Of a stretch of 5,275 nucleotides of DNA, positions 1 through 5,275 are shown in pieces. Position 1 is the first letter of the stretch. Every line of letters starts with the position of its first letter. This DNA comes from CAYJGN01 sp964369635 (GTDB lineage Bacteria > Bacillota > Clostridia > Oscillospirales > Ruminococcaceae), in NCBI GenBank assembly GCA_964369635.1, contig CAYJGN010000075.1, positions 1 to 5,275 on the forward strand, given 5' to 3'. Under the pieces are notes generated by a model, which was not told where the DNA came from, searched no databases, and was given only the letters and a program-made list of their open reading frames with translations. A program made the translations under genes and the position numbers.

Positions 1-412
1 AAATTTCGTCAATTGTCGGCTCTCTTCCATTTTTTATGTAAAAATTTTGTGAAGCCTCATTTATATCATTAAATGCTTTGCGAAGTCCTCGTGGTATCCA
101 GTCTTGTTTTCTTGCGATATCTATAACCATACCGCGAATTCTCTTGCTTAAAAAGGTCTCGAATTTAACATTTGCCGATAGATCATACCTATCAATAGCC
201 GACATCAGATTTATAACACCCTCGTTTATAATATCATCAACCTGCATAGTTGAGAGATATAGCCCTTTCATCCGATGCGCCACCGCTTTTATAGTATCGA
301 GATAGCGAAGAGCTATTTCCTGCTTAACTTCAAGCCTTTTGGTTTTTCCATAGAGGATAAAAAGCTCATCATTAGAGAGCTTACAAAGCCCCTGCGAACT
401 TTCAGTCAGCAT
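1..412 (-). CDS. fliA: Flagellar sigma factor sigma-28 (FliA/SigD/WhiG family), 3' part cut off by the window edge
   Basis: The visible 137 residues are the N-terminal part of an alternative sigma factor of the sigma-28 group, which directs RNA polymerase to late flagellar and chemotaxis promoters. Sigma region 2 runs from about residue 30 to 108. It includes AIDRYD at 72-77, KFETF at 83-87, RIRG at 91-94 and the family hallmark DWIPR at 104-108 (DWVPR in most members). GREPTIDEI at 129-137 matches the start of region 3. Region 4 lies beyond the left edge. Reading starts at ATG 412; an in-frame TGA at 418-416 excludes a longer protein, and AGGAGG sits 7 nt upstream. The gene begins 13 nt after the flhA stop, so it is almost certainly the next gene of the same operon. 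Some positions look divergent (INEGVINLM where QVGVIGLID-like sequence is usual; IAR where ELR is common). Family assignment is firm; FliA versus WhiG naming is conventional. Confidence 0.93.
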   Translation of the reverse strand, partial: MLTESSQGLCKLSNDELFILYGKTKRLEVKQEIALRYLDTIKAVAHRMKGLYLSTMQVDDIINEGVINLMSAIDRYDLSANVKFETFLSKRIRGMVIDIARKQDWIPRGLRKAFNDINEASQNFYIKNGREPTIDEI

Positions 413-419
413 TCTTCAC

Positions 420-425
420 CCTCCT
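420..425 (-). promoter_or_regulatory. Ribosome binding site of the sigma-28 gene
   Basis: A perfect AGGAGG begins on the base right after the flhA stop codon TAG (428-426) and lies 7 nt before the sigma gene ATG at 412. It decides the start and suggests independent, efficient initiation at the end of the operon rather than dependence on coupling to flhA. Confidence 0.85.
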
Positions 426-2486
426 CTAATTTTTATTTATATTGCCTATCGCCTGAATTGAAACGTTGTTTGAAATTTCATTAAATGCCAAAACATAAAC
501 CGTTGGGTAGAACTGCTCGAGCAGCTTATATAAATGCGGTCGTATTACCTGACTTGTTAAAATAACTGGTTGAGAGGATAGCTCTTTAAACTTTTTAAGA
601 TGCTCCCCTATCTGAACTAAAATCTTCTGCATAGTTTCTGGGTCAATGGCCAAGTATATACCCTGCTCGCTCTTATGCATACTTGCAACAAGCGCCTTTT
701 CAAGCTCGGTATCAATAGTTACAACCCTCATCTGACCGCCCTCACAGAACTTGCGTGTAATAGTTCGTTTGAGCGACGCTCTTATATTCTCGGTAGTTAG
801 CATTATATCATGCCCGCTGCTATGGCTGTCTGCAATGCTCTCGAGAATGGTATCCATATCTTTTATCGGAATACCCTCTTTTATAAGGTTTACAAGAATC
901 TTTTGCAGATTACCTTGACTTATCATATTCGGCACAACTTCCGCCACAAGGTCGGGAGAGACTTTTCTCGTATTCTCAAGTAGCAGCGCAACCTCCTGCC
1001 TTGATAGAAGCTCATGCGCGTGGGTTTTAACAGTTTCTGAAAAGTGGGTTAGCATAACTGATAACGGGTCGATAACGGTATATCCATAAATCTCTGCCAT
1101 CTCTTTATTTTCAGGTAGTATCCATTTACTCGGTATACCGTAAGCTGGCTCTATCGTATCAATTCCCGATATTTCACCTGCGGGTGATGGAGGCTCAAGT
1201 GCCAAATAATGGTCAACTAAAATCTCGCCTCGTGCCACCTCTTCACCTTTAACTTTAACAACATACTGATTAGTATTAAGTGATGATTTATCTCGAAGCC
1301 GCACCGAGGGGATAACAAACCCCATCGACTGGGCATATTGGCGCCTAAAGATAACAATTCTGTTTATCATCTTGCCGCCAGACCCCTCATCGACAAGCGG
1401 AATTAGCGAATAGCCAAACTCCATCTCAATAGGCTCAACACCTATAAGGGTATAGACGTTATTTATATCTTTATAGAAATCCTCTTCACTTGTAGGCCGT
1501 ATTACCTCTGCCTGCTCTGCAACTGCAACCTCAGCTTCCGCCTGTTTGCGCATCCTGTTTCCAACCTGAACGCCTGTGAAGATAAAGAGAAATGATATAA
1601 CTGCAAGCGGAATAACTGGCATACCTGGGATAACTGTTAGCACCGCTATAATTCCACCGGTCATTATAATCGCATTAGGTTGAGCGGTAAACTGCTTTGA
1701 AACATCCTCGTTTAAACTTCCCTCAGAAACTGCTATTGTAACTATCATACCTGTTGAAGTTGAGATTAAAAGCGCCGGAATCTGCGATACAAGTCCGTCA
1801 CCGACTGTTGCGATTGAATAGACGGTCATAACCTCTTCAAAAGCCATTCCGTGCATCAGCATTCCCATAGCTGCACCACCGATAAGGTTTATAGCCGTTA
1901 TGATGATAGACATAATGGCGTCACCCTTGACAATCTTTGTCGCACCGTCCATAGCGCCATAGAAATCGGCTTCGCGCTGAATTGTTGAACGTCTGTCTCT
2001 CGCTTCTTTTTCAGTTATAAGTCCTGCTGATAAATCGGCGTCGATAGCCATCTGTTTACCTGGCATAGCATCGAGCGTAAACCTTGCTGCAACCTCAGCA
2101 ACACGCTCAGCACCTTTGGTGATAACAATGAACTGCACCAAAACTATGATAAAGAAGATGATAAAACCAACAATTGCATTTCCCTGCAAAACAAAGTCGC
2201 CAAACGACTGGATAACCTGACCTGCCTGACCTTGCCTTATTAAAATATTTCGGGTGGATGATACGTTTATACCAAGCCTAAATAGGGTGGTTATCAAAAG
2301 GAGTGATGGAAATATTGAAAATTCAAGCGGAGCTCTTATGTTCATACTTATAAGCAGTATGATCATAGAGATAGCGATATTTATGATAATCAAAATATCA
2401 AGCATTAACGGATTCATAGGTATTATTATGAGTAGCACAACAATAACTACGAAAATCGCTACCGCATTATCAAGAATTCTTTTCAT
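426..2486 (-). CDS. flhA: Flagellar export apparatus protein FlhA, complete
   Basis: FlhA is the largest inner-membrane component of the flagellar type III export gate. In characterised systems its cytoplasmic domain forms a nonameric ring that docks chaperone-substrate complexes, and its membrane part helps couple export to the proton motive force. The 686-residue length is normal. The N-terminal half (about 8-308) is strongly hydrophobic, consistent with the usual eight membrane helices. It carries TLFRLGINV at 67-75, the FHIPEP signature core PGKQMAIDADL at 142-152, and the conserved cytoplasmic loop DFYGAMDGATKIVKGDA at 174-190. A charged linker (about 309-345) leads to the cytoplasmic domain, with AYGIPSKWI at 448-456, HAHELLSRQE at 489-498 and FNEISNNVSIQAIG at 668-681. 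ATG 2486 is the first start after an in-frame TAA at 2498-2496 and has a strong SD. The start lies inside flhB. No damage or unusual insertion is visible. Confidence 0.98.
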   Translation of the reverse strand: MKRILDNAVAIFVVIVVLLIIIPMNPLMLDILIIINIAISMIILLISMNIRAPLEFSIFPSLLLITTLFRLGINVSSTRNILIRQGQAGQVIQSFGDFVLQGNAIVGFIIFFIIVLVQFIVITKGAERVAEVAARFTLDAMPGKQMAIDADLSAGLITEKEARDRRSTIQREADFYGAMDGATKIVKGDAIMSIIITAINLIGGAAMGMLMHGMAFEEVMTVYSIATVGDGLVSQIPALLISTSTGMIVTIAVSEGSLNEDVSKQFTAQPNAIIMTGGIIAVLTVIPGMPVIPLAVISFLFIFTGVQVGNRMRKQAEAEVAVAEQAEVIRPTSEEDFYKDINNVYTLIGVEPIEMEFGYSLIPLVDEGSGGKMINRIVIFRRQYAQSMGFVIPSVRLRDKSSLNTNQYVVKVKGEEVARGEILVDHYLALEPPSPAGEISGIDTIEPAYGIPSKWILPENKEMAEIYGYTVIDPLSVMLTHFSETVKTHAHELLSRQEVALLLENTRKVSPDLVAEVVPNMISQGNLQKILVNLIKEGIPIKDMDTILESIADSHSSGHDIMLTTENIRASLKRTITRKFCEGGQMRVVTIDTELEKALVASMHKSEQGIYLAIDPETMQKILVQIGEHLKKFKELSSQPVILTSQVIRPHLYKLLEQFYPTVYVLAFNEISNNVSIQAIGNINKN

Positions 2487-3552
2487 CGCTCCTCCTTAAT
2501 TTATTATTTAGTCTATAAACATAGACAAGAACCTCTGCAACCGCACTATAATATTCTGCCGGTATCTCTCTGCCTACTTCGGTTGCCGCATATATAGCTC
2601 TTGCGAGCGGAATATTTTCGACTACTGCAACAGAATGCTCATTTGCAACATCAATAATTCTCATTGCAAGCTCGTCCACACCTTTTGCCAAAACAACAGG
2701 AGCGCCGTTTTTCTCGGTATCGTATTTTAGAGCAACTGCTACGTGGGTTGGGTTTCTTATAATAACATCTGCTGAGGGAACTGCCTGAATCATACGGCTT
2801 CTTGCCCGCACCCTCTGCATCTCTTTTATCTTTGATTTAATCTCAGGATTACCCTCTGTTTGCTTATATTCCTCTTTAACCTCTTGCTTCGACATCTTAA
2901 TTTTGCGCTCATATTCCCAGCGCTGATAGAGAAAATCGAAAAAGGCTATTACCGTGAAGATAAGGGTTACGGTGAATATAAGATTTATAACGCTATCAAA
3001 AGCATAAATAACACCGCTCTCAAGCGACATATCCATAGTTCTCACAACCTGAGATGATATTCCCATAAGTATGTTGTAGACAACTATAACAAGTATTGAA
3101 ACCTTTATAAGGTTTTTTACAAGCTCAACTGCGTTTTTGAGAGAGAAAATCTTTTTAATTCCCTGCATTGGTGATAGTCTTGAAAATTTTGGGTAGAAGT
3201 TTTTCGCAGTGAAGAGAAATTTCGTCTGTATCCCATGCATAACTATCCCAACGCTCATACAGATAAGGGCAAACGGCAGTATTATCTGCGCCGCCGCTTT
3301 TGCAAACTCAAACCCGACTGAAGTTACAGTGCTCGGGGTAAGCTCAACTATATCGTTTGAGAGGTAGATAAACCGAACAAAGAAGTCTGATATAGTTGAA
3401 ACAATGGCTGGTGCTAAAAGGCTTAGCGAATAAAATGCGACAAAGACAAATGTAACGGTAACGATATCGTTACTTTGAAAAATATTACCTTCTTTTCGTT
3501 CGTCTCGCCGCTTTTTGGGCGTGGCTTTTTCGGTCTTTGAATCTGCCGCCAT
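2470..3552 (-). CDS. flhB: Flagellar export switch protein FlhB, complete
   Basis: FlhB belongs to the export gate and switches the apparatus from rod/hook to filament substrates. At 360 residues it has normal length. The N-terminus carries the family motif EKATPKKRRDERKEG (8-22). Four hydrophobic segments follow at about 31-52, 85-108, 143-168 and 184-208. A basic linker with GNPEIK (234-239) leads to the autocleavage site NPTH (267-270). In studied homologues the chain cleaves itself between N and P, which is needed for the switch; all four residues are intact. The C-terminal domain ends at 360 with a short charged tail and no long extension. ATG 3552 is preceded by AAGGAAGGG (3567-3559), 15 nt after the fliR stop. 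That fliR TAA is in frame with flhB, five codons upstream. The end overlaps flhA by 17 nt. Confidence 0.98.
   Translation of the reverse strand: MAADSKTEKATPKKRRDERKEGNIFQSNDIVTVTFVFVAFYSLSLLAPAIVSTISDFFVRFIYLSNDIVELTPSTVTSVGFEFAKAAAQIILPFALICMSVGIVMHGIQTKFLFTAKNFYPKFSRLSPMQGIKKIFSLKNAVELVKNLIKVSILVIVVYNILMGISSQVVRTMDMSLESGVIYAFDSVINLIFTVTLIFTVIAFFDFLYQRWEYERKIKMSKQEVKEEYKQTEGNPEIKSKIKEMQRVRARSRMIQAVPSADVIIRNPTHVAVALKYDTEKNGAPVVLAKGVDELAMRIIDVANEHSVAVVENIPLARAIYAATEVGREIPAEYYSAVAEVLVYVYRLNNKLRRSDEKNS
2490..2497 (-). promoter_or_regulatory. Ribosome binding site of flhA, inside the flhB coding region
   Basis: AAGGAGGA lies just upstream of the flhA ATG at 2486, leaving 3 nt after it (4 nt counted from AAGGAGG). 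It is within the last codons of flhB, so ribosomes finishing flhB pass over this site before stopping at the TGA (2472-2470), beyond the flhA start. This fits translational coupling of the two interacting proteins. Confidence 0.8.
3454..3470 (+). repeat. 17-bp direct repeat, copy in flhB
   Basis: AACGGTAACGATATCGT on the plus strand is identical to 4711-4727 in fliP. The two copies are read in different codon frames (flhB: GAT ATC GTT ACC; fliP: ACG ATA TCG TTA CCG), so the match does not reflect a shared protein motif. Confidence 0.6.
3458..3473. repeat. 16-bp perfect palindrome inside flhB
   Basis: GTAACGATATCGTTAC reads identically on both strands. It lies in the flhB region coding for residues about 27-31 (NDIV), just before the first membrane helix. 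Its left part belongs to a 17-bp repeat shared with fliP. It could be chance within coding sequence or a protein-binding site; nothing in the sequence decides. Confidence 0.5.
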
Positions 3553-3567
3553 CCGTATCCCTTCCTT

Positions 3568-4341
3568 TTACCGACCAAGAGTCGTTAATAGATACTCCAT
3601 CTCATTCATCATATCGGATACAAGTCCCGAAAGGAAATCTCCTATCGGCGAGAATATAATCATAAGCATTAGTATTCCTATGATTACGCGGAGCTGTATA
3701 CTTAACACAAAAAGGTTAATTTGTGGTATTATCTTCATTAAAATGCCTATTGAAACCTCGACTACAAACATAAATGCTATAATCGGGAAGCCAAGACTTA
3801 TTGTGAGCGAGATGCACTGCAAGAATATAACGATAATTGCATCCCACGTCTGCTGGGTGAACCAAAATCCCGCATAAGGGACTATATCACCCGAAGTCAT
3901 GAAAATTCTAAAAAATGCAAGGTGACCATCAACTGCAAAAAACAGAAGAAAGAAATATATCTGCATAACGTTACCGGTAAGTGCTACTTGACTTCCGCGC
4001 TCTGCATCATAAACGCTTGCCATCGCAAGTCCCATCTGCATATCCATTATCTGGCCTGCATAAAGGGTTACCATCTCGAATATATCAAATATAAACCCAA
4101 GGATAAAGCCTATAAAAAATTCCTTTAATAGGAGAAGCCCATATGTTATCGTACCATCCCCTACAACACCGCCAAGGGTAGCTGTTGGGTAGACGACTAT
4201 TGCGGTGGTAACAGCTATCGCAAGCCGCAGCATTGTTGGCACTGAGCGCCTGCGAAAAATTGGGTTTAAAAGGGTCGCGCCCGACATTCGCATAAGTATT
4301 AGCGAGAAGAGGATAAATTCCTCAGATCCTGAAATAAGCAT
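3568..4341 (-). CDS. fliR: Flagellar export gate protein FliR, complete
   Basis: FliR is the single-copy membrane subunit that joins five FliP and four FliQ in the helical export gate at the centre of the basal body. The 257-residue product has normal length and is hydrophobic throughout. Family features are PIFRRRSVP at 27-35, the KEFFIGFILGF stretch at 73-83, GQIMDMQMGLAMA at 96-108, VDGHL at 137-141, and the strongly conserved PQINLFVLSIQLR at 206-218. ATG 4341 comes 1 nt after the fliQ stop (TAATATG), and an in-frame TAG at 4356-4354 rules out a longer form. Only a weak GGGA lies upstream, so translation probably depends on ribosomes finishing fliQ (inference). The gene is not fused to flhB, unlike the natural FliR-FlhB fusions of some clostridia, although the two share a frame. 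Confidence 0.97.
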   Translation of the reverse strand: MLISGSEEFILFSLILMRMSGATLLNPIFRRRSVPTMLRLAIAVTTAIVVYPTATLGGVVGDGTITYGLLLLKEFFIGFILGFIFDIFEMVTLYAGQIMDMQMGLAMASVYDAERGSQVALTGNVMQIYFFLLFFAVDGHLAFFRIFMTSGDIVPYAGFWFTQQTWDAIIVIFLQCISLTISLGFPIIAFMFVVEVSIGILMKIIPQINLFVLSIQLRVIIGILMLMIIFSPIGDFLSGLVSDMMNEMEYLLTTLGR

Positions 4342-4342
4342 A

Positions 4343-4606
4343 TTATCGTCCCGCTATTAAATCGAATATTTCAACTAAAAATTCCTGAAGACCTATAAGC
4401 ATAGTGCCACCTGTTAGCATTAGCATAATTCCTATTACAACAAGTTTTGGAACAAAGGTAAGCGTCTGCTCATGTATTTGGGTTGCCGCTTGGAGAATTG
4501 AGATTATCATGCCGATTGCCATAGCAACTATTAGTATCGGGCCGCCGAGCTGAATAGCTAAATAAAACATCCGATAAAATATATCGCCTATCGCTTCTAT
4601 CGTCAT
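4343..4606 (-). CDS. fliQ: Flagellar export gate protein FliQ, complete
   Basis: FliQ is the small two-helix membrane subunit present in four copies around the FliP/FliR core of the export gate. The 87-residue product matches the usual length of about 87-90. Two hydrophobic segments at about 13-38 and 52-76 flank the family motif ISILQAATQIHEQTLTF (35-51), followed by PK at 53-54. The start is ATG 4606. A GTG three codons upstream (4615-4613) keeps the frame open, but it overlaps the Shine-Dalgarno sequence AGGAGGTGG and is rejected. The gene starts 31 nt after the fliP stop, the widest gap in the window, and ends 1 nt before fliR. Confidence 0.97.
   Translation of the reverse strand: MTIEAIGDIFYRMFYLAIQLGGPILIVAMAIGMIISILQAATQIHEQTLTFVPKLVVIGIMLMLTGGTMLIGLQEFLVEIFDLIAGR
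4349..4352 (-). promoter_or_regulatory. Weak ribosome binding site of fliR
   Basis: GGGA, 7 nt before the fliR ATG at 4341, is the only Shine-Dalgarno-like sequence there and lies within the last codons of fliQ. It is much weaker than the sites of fliQ, flhA and the sigma gene. With the 1-nt gap this points to termination-reinitiation between fliQ and fliR. Confidence 0.45.
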
Positions 4607-4611
4607 AATAA

Positions 4612-4620
4612 CCACCTCCT
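4612..4620 (-). promoter_or_regulatory. Ribosome binding site of fliQ
   Basis: AGGAGGTGG matches the 16S rRNA 3' end almost perfectly, with AGGAGG 8 nt before ATG 4606. It decides the fliQ start against the upstream in-frame GTG at 4615. Confidence 0.88.
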
Positions 4621-4637
4621 ATCTAAGCAATTGTTTT

Positions 4638-5275
4638 CTATGAAAATCCAGCAGCTATCGCTGAGAAGAGAAGTTCCCACCCGTTTACTGAAACAAATAA
4701 AAGCACTTTAAACGGTAACGATATCGTAGCTGGTGGAAGCATAATCATACCCATCGACATAAGGGTACTTGAAACTATCAAGTCTATAAGTAAAAACGGT
4801 ATGAACAAAAGAAGTCCTGCCATAAATCCCCTCTTAAGCTCACTCGTCATAAATGCGGGGACTATAACCGTTAGCGGCAAATCCTGCGGCTGTGTCTCCT
4901 CACTTATCTCAGAGAGCGAGATAAACATATTGAGCGACGAGACTTCAGTTTGGCGAAGCATAAATTCCTTAAGCGGTATCTGCGCTCGCTCGAGTGCCAC
5001 CTCTTGGGTTATCTCTCCTTCGGTATATGGGGTGTATGCCTCTCTATTTATATCATCTATCACTGGGCTCATAATGAATAGAGTTAAAAATAGCGCTATG
5101 CCGGTAAGTACCATATTGGGTGGTGCTTGCTGGGTACCAAGGGCTGTCCTTGTAAATGATAGGATTATGATGATTCGCACAAAGCTTGTCATCATAACTA
5201 TTATCGACGGCAGAAGCATTAGTACCGTCATCATCACAAATATTTCAAGTGTTGGGGTACTGCCTCCGTTTATGC
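4638..5275 (-). CDS. fliP: Flagellar export gate protein FliP, 5' end cut off by the window edge
   Basis: FliP forms, in five copies, the central ring of the flagellar export gate through which substrates cross the inner membrane. The visible 211 residues cover most of the protein; about 35-50 N-terminal residues, usually including a cleavable signal sequence, lie past the right edge. Family features in order are LPSIIVMMTSFVRIIIILSF after the first visible hydrophobic run, ALGTQQAPPN, a second hydrophobic segment ending MSPVIDDINREAY, a polar extramembrane domain containing LKEFMLRQT, then TSELKRGF, IPFLLIDLIVSSTLMSMGM, LPPATISLPFK and a C-terminal hydrophobic segment with NGWELL. An internal GTG at 5237 is not the start: family sequence continues upstream of it (NGGSTPTLEIF) and it has no Shine-Dalgarno sequence. 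The gene ends at TAG 4640-4638, 31 nt before fliQ. The coding region looks intact. Confidence 0.97.
   Translation of the reverse strand, partial: INGGSTPTLEIFVMMTVLMLLPSIIVMMTSFVRIIIILSFTRTALGTQQAPPNMVLTGIALFLTLFIMSPVIDDINREAYTPYTEGEITQEVALERAQIPLKEFMLRQTEVSSLNMFISLSEISEETQPQDLPLTVIVPAFMTSELKRGFMAGLLLFIPFLLIDLIVSSTLMSMGMIMLPPATISLPFKVLLFVSVNGWELLFSAIAAGFS
4711..4727 (+). repeat. 17-bp direct repeat, copy in fliP
   Basis: This is the second copy of AACGGTAACGATATCGT. It lies in the codons for the conserved FliP stretch ATISLPF. Here only the inner ten bases ACGATATCGT (4718-4727) are palindromic. Protein conservation largely fixes this stretch, which favours coincidence. Confidence 0.6.

Noticed and set aside
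78..484. Two plus-strand open frames (78-305 and 275-484) over the sigma gene region
   Set aside because: They are antisense to a clear sigma-28 reading frame that is conserved at protein level; neither product resembles a known family.
1060..1078. Tandem GATAACGG repeats in flhA
   Set aside because: Two 8-bp copies within codons for the conserved YTVIDPLSV stretch; protein coding explains them.
3967..3980. Short overlapping palindromes TAACGTTA and TTACCGGTAA in fliR
   Set aside because: They are 8-10 bp, within coding sequence and expected by chance at this length.
2254..4128. Further plus-strand open frames at 2254-2499, 2860-3057, 3515-3877 and 3922-4128
   Set aside because: All are antisense shadows of flhA, flhB or fliR, with no convincing ribosome binding site or family motif.
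4613..4615. GTG at 4615 as the start of fliQ
   Set aside because: It lies inside the AGGAGGTGG ribosome binding site of the ATG at 4606, which is correctly spaced.
5235..5237. GTG at 5237 as the start of fliP
   Set aside because: The frame stays open to the window edge, recognisable FliP sequence (NGGSTPTLEIF) lies upstream, and no Shine-Dalgarno precedes it.
426..5275. A non-flagellar (injectisome) type III secretion system
   Set aside because: The sequences match flagellar FlhA, FlhB and FliPQR motifs, and the genes are followed directly by a sigma-28 gene, which is typical of flagellar operons.

Overview
The window is a compact, single-strand stretch of a bacterial flagellar operon, read entirely on the minus strand (right to left). 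In transcription order it holds fliP (5' end cut by the right edge), fliQ, fliR, flhB, flhA and a sigma-28 (FliA/SigD/WhiG-type) sigma factor gene (3' part cut by the left edge). The first five encode the membrane core of the flagellar type III export apparatus: FliP, FliQ and FliR form the export gate, FlhB attaches to it and switches substrate class, and FlhA forms the ring that docks export chaperones and helps energise export. The sigma factor would direct RNA polymerase to late flagellar and chemotaxis genes once the basal body is built.

Layout from the right edge: fliP 5275-4638 (partial), 31-nt gap with a strong ribosome binding site, fliQ 4606-4343, 1-nt gap, fliR 4341-3568, 15-nt gap, flhB 3552-2470, 17-nt overlap, flhA 2486-426, 13-nt gap filled by an AGGAGG site, then the sigma gene 412-1 (partial). 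No stretch of even 50 bases lies outside a gene. I see no promoter, terminator, RNA gene, mobile element or CRISPR array. The operon promoter is presumably beyond the right edge.

Organism: the DNA is moderately AT-rich by eye, uses ATA (Ile) and AGA/AGG (Arg) freely, and carries strong AGGAGG-type Shine-Dalgarno sites. The gene order fliP-fliQ-fliR-flhB-flhA is the common bacterial one (Firmicutes, Spirochaetes, Thermotogae and others). What differs is that the sigma gene follows flhA directly, without the flhF and flhG genes that sit between them in Bacillus and Treponema. This fits a Gram-positive or deep-branching lineage, but I cannot assign a phylum from the sequence alone.

This is conserved flagellar machinery, and I found no undescribed system in it. 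The points worth a second look are modest: the missing flhF/flhG, fliR and flhB lying in one frame separated by a single stop codon, the flhB/flhA overlap, a somewhat divergent sigma factor, and a 17-bp repeat shared by flhB and fliP that contains a palindrome.
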